Assembly (NCBI RefSeq): GCF_030867145.1
Contig: NC_134419.1
Span: 1,984,001 to 2,048,000, forward strand
Reading direction: 5' to 3'
Length of the DNA stretch: 64,000 nucleotides
DNA from: Opisthocomus hoazin
Taxonomy: Eukaryota; Chordata; Aves; Opisthocomiformes; Opisthocomidae
Under the pieces are notes generated by a model. It searched no databases, was not told where the DNA came from, and saw only the letters and a program-made list of their open reading frames with translations. Each line of letters begins with the position of its first letter. The first letter of the stretch is position 1. The position numbers and the translations under genes were made by a program. Shown here in pieces: positions 45,401-57,400 of the stretch.

Positions 45401-48400
45401 GTTTTTGTTTTGTTAATGATATTTAGAAAAATAAATCATGGCGCAGCGAGAAAAACAAAGCCCCCTGAAGCAATTAGCAACTCCAGCTCTAGCTGAACTC
45501 TGCATAATCTCCTGTTTCTCAGAGACCCAATTAAGTGTTGATGAACACATAACACCCATTACAAACCACCTTCCTCATGCGTCGCTCCCCCCAGCACCCG
45601 AAACGAGAATTCAGCCTTCCTGAGGAATCGGAGGTCATTTTTCATGAGCACCTACAAATGATTTCCCAAAGCGCCTGAACCGCCTGGGATGGAATTTTCT
45701 GGAAACATCCCTTGGTGTGACGGGCTGTGCAGCGAGGGAAGATACTCAGCTAAAGAGCCTGCCATGGCAAGAAGCGTATTTTTGCTAAAATCAGCACCAA
45801 GTTTTCTCCCCAGCCAACTGCAGTCATTCCCTTGGGATCGCTTCTCCTCAACAAGCACACGGTGCCGTCACCGCTGCGGAAAAGGAGAGGGGAGAGAAGG
45901 AACCGCCGTGCCCCGCAGTCAGACCTCAGCTGCCGTGATCTGCTGGGGTTGGGGCCACCCTGCAAGAAAAAGGGGCTTTGCCGGGACGTGCACGATGTGC
46001 ACCCTCGCCAGCGGGAGAATGTGGTCCGCCGGAGCATCCCGGGGACTGCAGCAGTTAAAGGTCATGAAAGAGGACAACTGCTCTAGCAGCAAGGCTGAGG
46101 AGCACCAGGGTAAGTTGTCTTCTCCTGGAAATGTAAGAGCAGGTTCAGCAAGCGTCTGTGAGGAGTGGAAGTGATACAGCTGATCTTCCCTCGGGAGCAT
46201 CTCTCTTACGAGGAGAGGCTGAGGGAGCTGGGCTTGTTCAGCCTGGAGAAGAGAAGGCTGAGAGGGGACCTTAGAAATTCTTACAAATATCTGCAGGGTG
46301 GGGGTCAGGAGGATGGGGCCAGACTCTTTCCAGTGGTGCCCAGCGACAGGACAAGGGGCAACGGGCACAAACTGGAGCATGGGAAGTTCCAGCTGAATCT
46401 GAGGAAGAACTTCTTCCCTCTGAGGGTGACGGAGCCCTGGCCCAGGCTGCCCAGGGAGGCTGTGGAGTCTCCTTCTCTGGAGATATTCCAGCCCCACCTG
46501 GACACGGTGCTGTGCAGCCGGCTCTGGGTGACCCTGCTTTGGCAGGGGTTGGGCTGGGTGACCCACAGAGGTCCCTGCCAACCCCTACCATGCTGTGATT
46601 CTATGAATTGTGTTGGCCAGTAGAACGCAAACCCAAGGCCAAATGCAATTTCTTCCTCTCCAAAGGGGAAAAAAAAAAAAATTCCCAGAAAAGGTCCTGC
46701 CCCTGATTTTGTGCGTTTGAAGCGTATGCACCTCCTGGTAGAGCTCCTGGAGATGAAGTGTTGCAGTTCCCTAAGCCGAGTGTGTTTGCAGTGCAAGGCC
46801 GCTCGGCTGGAGCACGCTGCAGACACAGCAAAGCATCTCTCAGACCCCTCGGGTTGAGGCAGGCAAGTGATGGAGGATGTCATGCTGCAGCCCGGGAGCT
46901 CAGCAGTTTTGGGGGGCAGGTGGCGCTGGCTCATCGAACTTGCATAAATAAATAAATAAAAAATGATTACAGTAATGGCTTACTGACAATGGACGGGCTC
47001 CACCTGAATAAGGCAGATGAAGAACCAGGTTCGACCTGTGGGGTCAAGCTGTAGATTTTGCTGTGGGTGTCATCTGCGGGTTGTGCTACACTGGACGGCT
47101 GCACTGCCATCCAGCGAGACCTGGACAGGCTGGAGAGCTGGGATAGAGAGGAACCTCAGGGAACTGAACAAGGGCGAGTGCAGGGTCCTGCACCTGGGGA
47201 GGAAAAACCCAGTACAGGCTGGGGCTGACCTGGAGAGCAGCTCCGTGGGGAGGGACCTGCGAGTGCCGGGAGACAACATGTTGACCATGAGCCAGGAGTG
47301 TGCCTTGGCTGCCAAGAAGGCCAGTGGGATCCTGGGATGCATTAGGAGGAGTGTGGAGAGCAGGTCAAGGGAGGTTCTCCTTCCCCTCTATTCTGCCCTA
47401 GTGAGGACCCATCTGGAGCACTGTGTCCAGTTCTGGGCTCCGCAGTTCAAGAAAGATGAGGAGCTACTGGAGAGAGTCCAGCGGAGGGCTACGAGGATGA
47501 GGAGGGGACTGGAACATCTCTCCTACGAGGAGAGGCTGAGCGAGCTGGGCTTGTTCAGCCTGGAGAAGAGAAGGCTGAGAGGGGACCTTAGAAATGCCTC
47601 TAAATATCTGCAGGGTGGGTGTCAGGAGGACGGGGCCAGACTCTTTGCAGTGGTGCCCAGCGACAGGACAAGGGGCAACGGGCACAAACTGGAGCATGGG
47701 AAGTTCCGTCTGAACATGAGGAAGAACTTCTTCCCTCTGAGGGTGACGGAGCCCTGGCCCAGGCTGCCCAGGGAGGTTGTGAAGTCTCCTTTTCTGGAGA
47801 TATTCCAGACCCACCTGGACGCGGTGCTGTGCAGCCGGCTCTGGGTGACCCTGCTTGGGCAGGGGTCTGGGCTGGGGGATCCCCAGAGGTCCCTTCCAAC
47901 CCCTGCCATCCTGTGATTCTGTGATTCTGTGCTGGTGCTTTGTAAGCAAACCTTGTCACAGACGCGACCTTCACTGGTGCCTCACCTTGGTACTTCCCCA
48001 CATGAACCCCCAAGCTTTGTTAGAGGAGCCTACGCAACCACTAAGGATGAAGTCTCTATTTTTAAACATTTAACACTTTTCTAATACATTTGCTACTGCA
48101 AAGGTTAGAGCACCCTCCTTTTGACACCCAGCTCTTCCCCTTTCCACACAGACAGAGAGCTGCCGACAAGGTTTAAGCCCACTTGAGGATCAGAGACCTG
48201 GAAATTCATGTCAACAGAGCTAACCCGGCCTGCCTGAAGCCAAAGGCTGTCAGCATGTCCGTGATGATAACAGCCAGGGCTAACAGCCATGAACAGCCCG
48301 GGATGAACCAGCCAGGAATATTTTTTTCCATTTCTTAGGAGAAAATGGAATAACTGCGCTTCTCAAAGCCATGAGGGGTGCCAAGAAGAAAGACGGAGCG

Positions 48401-51400
48401 GGTTTGTCGTGGGGCAAGTATCTGAGCAACTTTACATAACCCATGTAAAATTGCATCACAGCATGGGGCAGTGAACTGATGATGTCCTCAGGTGTTCTGG
48501 TGGCCTGCAGCCTCAGGCAGCTCTGTCAGGGCACCCACAGCTCTTAATGGCCCTGACCAGCCTCAGCTGGGGCCTCCACCCACACCCCCTGCCCAGGTGC
48601 TCTATTTAAGCTCAGCCCCAGGCACTCAGCTCTTTTTGGGCTATCTCTAGGAGCTGGAGGTCCAAACCTTGACCTGTGGGCTGACTTCATGACCTGACCT
48701 CATCTCTGTGGACCTGCCCAGCCACCACCGGACACTGTGTGCAGCACCCATAGATGCAGAGGTTTTGTTGGTGCTGTGGTGTATGCAGAACAGGTATGAG
48801 TGCACCCTCGGTATGTTTGCAGATGACACCAGGTTGGGTGGGATTGTTGATCTGCTTGAGGGTAGGAAGGCTCTGCAGAGGAATCTGGACAGGCTGGATC
48901 AATGGGCTGAGGTCAATCATATGGGATTCAGCAATGGGGCAAGGTGCTGGGTCCTGCACTTGGGTCACAACAACCCCACACAACGCTCCAGGTTTGCGGA
49001 GGAGTGGCTGGAGAGCTGCCAGTGGAAAAGGACCTGGGGGTGATGGTTGACAGCCAGCTGAACATGAGCCAGCAGTGTGCCCAGGTGGTCAAGAAGGCCA
49101 CCGGAATCCTGGCTTGTGTCAGAAATGGTGTGGGCAGCAGGCCCAGGGCAGGGATTGGGCCCCAGTACTGGGCGCTGGTGAGGCTGCACCTTGAGTGCTC
49201 TGTTCAGCTTTGGGCCCCTCACTCCAAGCAGGACATGGAGGGGCTGGAGCACGGCCAGAGAAGGGCAGTGAGGCTGGGGAGGGGGCTGGAGAACAAATCT
49301 GATGAGGAGCGGCTGAGGGAACTGGGGCTGCTCAGTCTAGGGAAGAGGAGGCTGAGGGGGGACCTTCTCGCTCTCTACAGCTCCCTGACAGGAGGGTGGA
49401 GTGAGGCGGGGGTTGGTTTCTTCTTCCAAGTAACTAGCGATAGGACAAGAGGAAATGGCCTCAAGTTGCATCAGGGAGGTTTAGATTGGATATTAGGAAA
49501 AATATCTTTACTAAAAGACTGGTCAGATATTGGCACAGGCTGCCCAGGGCAGTGGTGGAGTCCCCATTCCTGGAGGAGTTCAAAAACTGTGTGGCTGTGG
49601 CATTTGGGGACATGGTTTAGCAGGCATGGTGGGGTTGGCGTGACAGTTGGACTTGATGATCTTCAAGGTCTTTGCCAACCTTAATGATTCTATGGTTCTG
49701 TGGTGGTGCTGGGAGGTGTCCTCAGATGTTGAGCTGTGTGTGGATGGTCCTGGCTCACCTGGGTGAGGACCAGCAGCAGCATGGATCAGCTCAGTGTGCC
49801 AGCTCTTGAGGACAACCCAAGCCAATGCACGCAGTGCTGGAGATGGTGACAGTCCTTACTCCCCTTTCTTTGTAAATTGGCCCCTGCTCTTCTCTAACAC
49901 AGTTTCCAGAACAGAAGCCTGCCTGCATCCCACTCCAGGTGAGAAAGGGTGGGCTGCAGCTCAGCCAGGTGGTCTCTGTAGAAGTTGTTTCCTATGTTTT
50001 GATTTACCTACAATATTTTGCGAAGCAGCAACCTCATCTTTTCTATCACAAAAAGGGATGATGACTCCACTGGTGTATCTTGTGAGGCAAGACGTGGTTC
50101 TCGCGTGCAGTAGATCTGCACACAGGAGCAAAGCTCAGCTAGAGAAGGCTTCCATACAGGTGCATTGATAAAAATCTCTATTTTCCTGTCCTGCAGCCAA
50201 GAGGTTTCCACCTAGAGCCCTGCTTTCCTCTGCTGAATGGGAGGATTTTACATCTTTTTCTAAAAGTAATTCTACAAAACTGGCAGCTTTTGGGAACATC
50301 AAGAAGGAAACAGCAAGCCGAGCTCTGCAGCTCCATTGCAGCAAGCAGCAACTTCTCCCCCCAAGGGGGCTTACCTTGGCTGGAGCTTGGTTTGCTGACT
50401 CCATCAGGGTAGACGGCGTACACCCACACATTGATGTGACCTCCTGCCGCTGCCTCGTCTAGAAAGAAGGGAGATTTGCCTTTAAAATATCTTTGCAAGC
50501 TGCTGAGAAAGCTCTAGGCTTGCTCAAGGGCTTAGTACTGAGTGGTGGAAGTAGATGGAGGTGGAGGTGCCCAGCTCTGAGCCCGCTGCATGCCCTCCCT
50601 CCCTGGGGAAAGCCACTGCATGAGCCATTCCCAAAAACACATGCGGAAGAGCAAAAGTGTGGTCAGGTAGCTAGGGAGTACCCCAAAACCGGTGAGCACC
50701 AGAATTAATGTGAGAAGCTGGAATGGAGCAGGATGGGTCCCAGGATGTCGGCGCTGCTGGGCTCAGGCTGTGTCGGGGAGGACCTGCAGGCTCGTCTCCC
50801 CAGTCATGGTGGGGAGGAGAGGTGTGAAAGCAACAGCCTTAGTGCTTCGGGGGCTGCGCGGTATCCTAATGGGATCCTGGGGTGCATCACGAGGAGTGTG
50901 GGCAGCAGGTCGAGGGAGGTTCTCCTTCCCCTCTGCTCTGCCCTGGGGAGGCCCCATCTGCAGTGCTGGGTCCAGTGCTGGGCTCCCCAGTTCAAGAAAG
51001 ATGAGGAGCTACTGCAGAGAGTCCAGCGGAGGGCTACGAGGATGATGAGCAGACTGGAGCATCTCTCCTAGGAGGAGAGGCTGAGGGAGCTGGGCTTGTT
51101 CAGCCTGGAGAAGAGAAGGCTGAGAGGGGACCTTAGAAATGCTTCTAAATATCTGCAGGGTGGGGGTCAGGAGGACGGGGCCAGACTCTTTCCAGTGGTG
51201 CCCAGCGACAGGACAAGGGGCACGGGCACAAACTGAAGCAGAGGAAGTTCGGTCTGAACATGAGGAAGAACTTCTTCCCTCTGAGGGTGATGGAGCCCTG
51301 GCCCAGGCTGCCCAGGGAGGTTGTGGAGTCTCCTTCTCTGGAGATATTCAAGACCCACCTGAACAAGGTCCTGTGCAGCCTGCTCTGGGTGACCCTGCTT

Positions 51401-54400
51401 GGGCAGGGGTTTGGGCTGGGGGATCCCCAGAGGTCCCTTCCAACCCCGACCATTCTGTGATTCTGTGATTCTGTAAATGCCCATGGGCATCTCCTGTGCT
51501 GGGGCAGGCCTCTGCAGGTCCAGGGTGGCTTCCCTGCCTGCCAGCTGATGTCACTCCAGCCTCTTCCACTGTCCCTTCTTCCCCTGTGACCTTCACCTGG
51601 GGGACCGAATCCCGCTGGCTGCCCTCACATGTCCCATCGCTTCACTCCTCCCTTCCTGGCCCCACTCTCCAAAAACACGTGGGCAGGGGCTCCATTTCAA
51701 ACCAAACGTTGCCTTCAGAAAATATTTTGGCTTTATAAATCCCGATGAACTGCACCAGATAGCACCAGGGCTCCCAGAACACCTCACCTTGGATGTACGT
51801 GTGCGTCTCCTGGTGTGGGACCCTCTTCCAAGAATACCGCTCCTCCTGGCCATACTGGGCGGTGGAAACCCACTCCACTATGAACCAGAGTGGGGACCTC
51901 CCGCTGCGCCGGGGGGGCTGCCAGGCCACTGAGACCCTGCTCTGGTTCTCGGCCTTGACCTCCACGGCCACCGGCGCCGGGAGCTCTGCGGAGAGAGACG
52001 GCAAGGGGGCTGTCAGCCCATCCTCCTCTTCGGAGGGTGGGGACTCGTGAGGGCCGGGAGAAACATCTCTCCTGAAAGTGTTTCAGGACTGGAGAGGGAA
52101 CACGAAGTGCTAGAATGTGGTGGTGGGTTTATATGTATATAAAAATTATATCTATTTTTAGATACATCTCTCTGCTCACAAACATGAACCACAAAAGCCC
52201 GTCTTCAGCTCTGTCACGTCTCGTAAGAAATATTTTACCTGTCATTTCTTACCAGAAAGGAGCACGGTTCTGATAAGCGTGAGAGATTAGAGAGTTTTTT
52301 CCACCTTATTTCTCTTCGGTTTCTTTTTAGTCATGTATTTGTCCTCAGTTTGAATTTGGGACTTTCCCCTCCCATTGCTCATTCAAAGAGACGTTTTTCA
52401 AAAAATAGGAAAGCGTGGTTGTGGGGAAAACCACAAGCTGGGGCGCAGGGAACCGAAGGTGGCCCAGAAAGGATTTCATTTTTTTGGTTTTTTGTTTTTC
52501 CTTGCTTTCTGTTTGCTGGGGCTGGCTCGCCGGCAGAGCAGCCGGAGGTGGCTTGGGGAGCACCGAGCTCGCGCCGAGCCTGCCACGCGGCGCAGCCCTG
52601 CCAGCCAACGCAGGCATCAGAAATGCATTTTGAAGCTTGTTGCTGCAGCCTTCAAGCTCCAAGGGCTGCTGCGATGCGTGGCCGCAGAGCATCTCCGTCT
52701 CCGGGGGATGCTGCCCGTGCCCGGAGGAGGTTGTGTTCCCTCGGCGGAGCGGGCAGAGCTCTGCCGGGGCTTTTCCCTTGCTTTAGTGCAAGTTGGCGTT
52801 TTTTCCCCTGCAATGCTGATAGAATCCAGTCTCTGCAAGGCTGAAGCTGGGGGGTGGTGACACCCTACCTTCCCTGCTGAGGGGGACCCAGCTGAGGGAG
52901 ACCCTGCCTCCCCAGCCAAAGATGACCCCACCTTCTTGCCCATGGGTGAACCCATGTCCCCAGCCAAAGGTGACCCCACCTTCTTGCCCAAGGGTAACCG
53001 TACTTCCCCAGCCAAGGGGGACACCACTTTCTTGCCCAAGGGTGACCCCATGTCCCCAGCCAAAGGTGACTGTACTTCCCCAGCCAAGGGGGACCCCACC
53101 TTCTTGCCCAAGGGTGACCCCATGTCCCCAGCCAAAGGTGACTGTACTTCCCCAGCCAAGGGGGACTCCATGTCCCCAGCCAAAGGTGACCCCACCTTCT
53201 TGCCCAAGGGTAACCCTACTTCCCCAGCCAAGGGGGACACCACTTTCTTGCCCAAGGGTGACCCCATGTCCCCAGCCAAAGGTGACTGTACTTCCCCAGC
53301 CAAAGGTGACCCCACCTTCTTGCCCAAGGGTAACCCTACTTCCCCAGCCAAGGGAGACCCCACCTTCTTGCCCCCAGGTGACCCCATGTCCCCAACCAAA
53401 GTTGACCCCACCTTCTTGCCCAAGGGTAACCCTACTTCCCCAGCCAAGGGGGACCCCACCTTCTTGCCCACAGGTGACCCCATGTCCCCAGCCAAAGGTG
53501 ACCCCACCTTCTTGCCCAAGGGTAACCCTACTTCCCCAGCCAAGGGGGACCCCACCTTCTTGCCCAAGGGTGACCCCATGTCCCCAGCCAAAGGTGACTG
53601 TACTTCCCCAGCCAAGGGGGACTCCATGTCCCCAGCCAAAGGTGACCCCACCTTCTTGCCCAAGGGTAACCCTACTTCCCCAGCCAAGGGGGACCCCACC
53701 TTCTTGCCCACAGGTGACCCCATGTCCCCAGCCAAAGGTGACCCCACCTTCTTGCCCAAGGGTCACCCTACTTCCCCAGCCAAGGGGGACCCCACCTTCT
53801 TGCCCACAGGTGACCCCATGTCCCCAGCCAAAGGTGACCCCACCTTCTTGCCCAAGGGTGACCCCATGTCCCCAGCCAAAGGTGACTTTACTTCCCCAGC
53901 CAAGGGGGACCCCATGTCCCCAGCCAAAGGTGACCCCACCTTCTTGCCCAAAGGTGACCCTACGTCCCCAGCCAAGGGGGACCCCACCTTCTTGCCCAAG
54001 AGTGACTCCATGTCCCCAGCCAAGGGGGACCCTACTTCCCTGGCCAAGGGGGACCCCACCTTCTTGCCCAAGAGTCACCCTACTTCCTCAGCCAAAGGGG
54101 ACCCCACCTTCTTTCCCAAGGGTCACCCTACTTCCCCAGCCAAGGGGGACCCCACCTTCTTGCCCAAGGGTGACCCCATGTCCCCAGCCAAAGGTGACTG
54201 TACTTCCCCAGCCAAGGGGGACTCCATGTCCCCAGCCAAAGGTGACCCCACCTTCTTGCCCAAGGGTAACCCTACTTCCCCAGCCAAGGGGGACCCCACC
54301 TTCTTGCCCAAGGGTGACTCCATGTCCCCAGCCAAGGGGGACCCCACTTTCTTGCCCAAGGGTGACCCCATGTCCCCAGCCAAAGGTGACTGTACTTCCC

Positions 54401-57400
54401 CAGCCAAGGGGGACCCCATGTCCCCAGCCAAAGTTGACCCCACCTTCTTGCCCAAGGGTAACCCTACTTCCCCAGCCAAGGGGGACCCCACCTTCTTGCC
54501 CACAGGTGACCCCATGTCCCCAGCCAAAGGTGACCCCATCTTCTTGCCCAAGGGTAACCCTACTTCCCCAGCCAAGGGGGACCCCACCTTCTTGCCCAAG
54601 GGTGACCCCATGTCCCCAGCCAAGGGGGACCCCACCTTCTTGCCCAAGGGTGACCCCATGTCCCCAGCCAAGGGGGACACCACTTTCTTGCCCAAGAGTG
54701 ACCCCATGTCCCCAGCCAAAGGGGACCCCACCTCCCTGGCCAAAGGTGATCCTACCTTTCTGCCCAAAGGAGACCCCACCTTCTTGCCCAAGGGTGACCC
54801 CATGTCCCCAGCCAAGGGGGATCCCACCTTCTTGCCCAAGGGGGACCCCACCTCCCCAGCCAAGGGGACCCTACCTTCCAGGCCAAGGGGGATGATGGCG
54901 GGGCTGGAAGCGCCCTTGGCATTGTGCGCAGTGATGTGGAGGGCTCGGGTTCCCGGGGGCACCCGGACGGTGCAGGCTGTGCCGGAGGTGTTGCAGAGGG
55001 GTACCAGGAGGGTGCAGGTTGTGCTGGAAACGTTGCAAGGGGGCTGTGATCCCCTGGGGGTCTTGGCGGCTACAGCATAGCCCAGGATCCTCCCGCGGGC
55101 ATCCCGGGGCTGCAGGGGCTGCGGGTGGCCAGACAGAGTCACAGAATGGTCGGGGTTGGCAGGGATCTTTGTGGGTCACCCAGCCCAACCCCCTGCCCAA
55201 GCAGGGTCACCCAGAGCTGGCTGCACAGCACCGCGTCCAGGGGGGGCTGGAATATCTCCAGAGAAGGAGACTCCACAGCCTCCCTGGGCAGCCTGGGCCA
55301 GGGCTCCATCACCCTCAGAGGGAAGAAGTTCTTCCTCGGGTTCAGCTGGAACTTCCCATGCTCCAGTTTGTGCCTGTTGCCCCTTGTCCTGTCGCTGGGC
55401 ACCACTGGAAAGAGTCTGGCCCCATCCTCCTGACACCCACCCTGCAGATATTTAGAGGCATTTCTAAGGTCCCCTCTCAGCCTTCTCTTCTCCAGGCTGA
55501 ACAAGCCCAGCTCGCTCAGCCTCTCCTCGTAGGAGAGATGTTCCAGTCCCCTCCTCATCCTCGTAGCCCTTTGCAGACAGACAGACAGCCCTGGAGTGGG
55601 ACAGATGTCCCCTAGTCTGGGCGACACATGGGTGGGTTTTGCAAGGATGGGGAGATTTTGCCCCAAAGACTTGTTGGGGTCTCGCCTCCCCCCTCCCCCT
55701 GTGGCCGAAGGGCCCTTGGCAGGGGCTGTGCTTGGGCAGGAGCCAGAATTTCCTCGGGAGCTGCCAAGGAAATTGAAAAAAAAGGGCTTTTTACCTGGAT
55801 GAGGACCGTCACCTCATGGCTGCCATCGGGGGAGACCGGACCCAGGCGCCGCCAGACTGCGGGCGCGACGGCGGGGGCTGCGGGGGGAGTGGGCTGAGCC
55901 CCTGGGGAGACCGGCTGGGATCCCCCCCACCCGCCATCGGGGCACCCAGCAGCCCACCCACGGGGCTTCCACCTGTGCTTGGAGCTCCCACTGCGATCGG
56001 GGCACCCACCCGTGCTCGGGGGTCCCTTCCACCCACCCACAACTGGGGCTCCCACCCACAATTGGAGCTCCCACCTGCAATCAGGGCTCACAGGTACCCT
56101 CTCACCAGGCTCCCACCCATGCTCGGGGCTCCCACCCACAAGCAAGGCTCCCACCCATGCTTGGGATTCCCACTCGTGGGGCTCCCACCCACACTTGGGG
56201 CTCCCACCCACAATCAGGGCTCACAGGCACCCTCTCATGGGGCTCCCACCTGTGAATTGGGCTCCCACCTAGCCACCCACAGGTCTCCCACCCACATTCG
56301 GGCCTCCCATCTGTGCTCAGGGGTCCCACCCGCAATCAGGGCTCCCACTCATGTGGCTCCCACCCACACTCGGGGCTCCCACTCATGGGGCTCCCACCCA
56401 CAAACAGGGCTTCCACGCACCCATCCACAAGGCTCCCACCCATGCTCAGGGCTCCCACCCAGCCATCCACGGGGCTCCCACCTGTGCTCGGGGCTCCCAC
56501 TCATGGGGCTCCCACCCACAAACAGGGCTTCCACGCACCCATCCACAAGGCTCCCACCCGTGCTCAGGGCTCCCACCCAGACATCCACGGGGCTCCCACC
56601 TGCGCTCGGGGCTCCCACTCATGGGGCTCCCACCCCCCGCAGCCCACGCTGCCCCGGGGACCAGGCCAGATGAGACGGGTGGGCGCATCCCCTTCCTCCC
56701 TCCGTTCCACCAGCCATCTGCCCCCCGAAGTCCCCCGCGTTTCTCTCCGGCACCGTGGCCACCTCAGGACCCTGCCCCAAAGCGCTCGCCACGTGCTGGG
56801 GGGGACGCGAGGGGAGCTGCCAGCTCGGGACAGTGCTCAGATGGGGACGGTGCCCCCCGCCCCGCGGCATCGTGCCCAGGCGGGGCGGCCATGTGCACGC
56901 TCCCGCATCGCGTGTGCGCGCGTCGCTGGCTAACTTGAGCTTGGGGTGGGACGTCTCGAGGATTTTGGGGGGGAGATGGCGAGAGCAGCTGAGCGTACCT
57001 GCCTCGGGGGTGGTGTAGAGAAACGGGGGGCTCCAGGTGCTCCAGGGGCTGCTGGCAGGGCTGAGCCGGCAGCGGACCTGGAACGCGTACTGCGTGTCAC
57101 TCTGCAGGTCGTGCCGCGAGCGGGGCCCGCGCTGCGCCGCGCCGTCCCACGCCTGCACCTGCGAGGGATGCGGGGTGCTGAGGGGGGGGAGCGGGAAGCA
57201 GCCGGGACCCCCACACACAGAGCGGTCGCTGCCTTCCTCGTCTGCGGGGATGGCGGTGGGCACCGTCCTCCTCGAGCACGCGGGGCTGGCTGAGCCTCGG
57301 GGTGCTGCCCGCCGAGGGGGGTCCCGCCCGCCGAGGGGGTCCCCAGTGCTGGGGGGTTGGAGGGTGACGATGGTCCACGCGCTGTCCACACTGTTAATGC

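Noticed and set aside
52922-55080. Plus-strand frames of 657 and 714 codons rich in Pro, Lys and Asp
   Set aside because: The 24-bp unit is a multiple of three and lacks stops, so several frames stay open. They are antisense to IL23R intron 8 and run into its exon 8.
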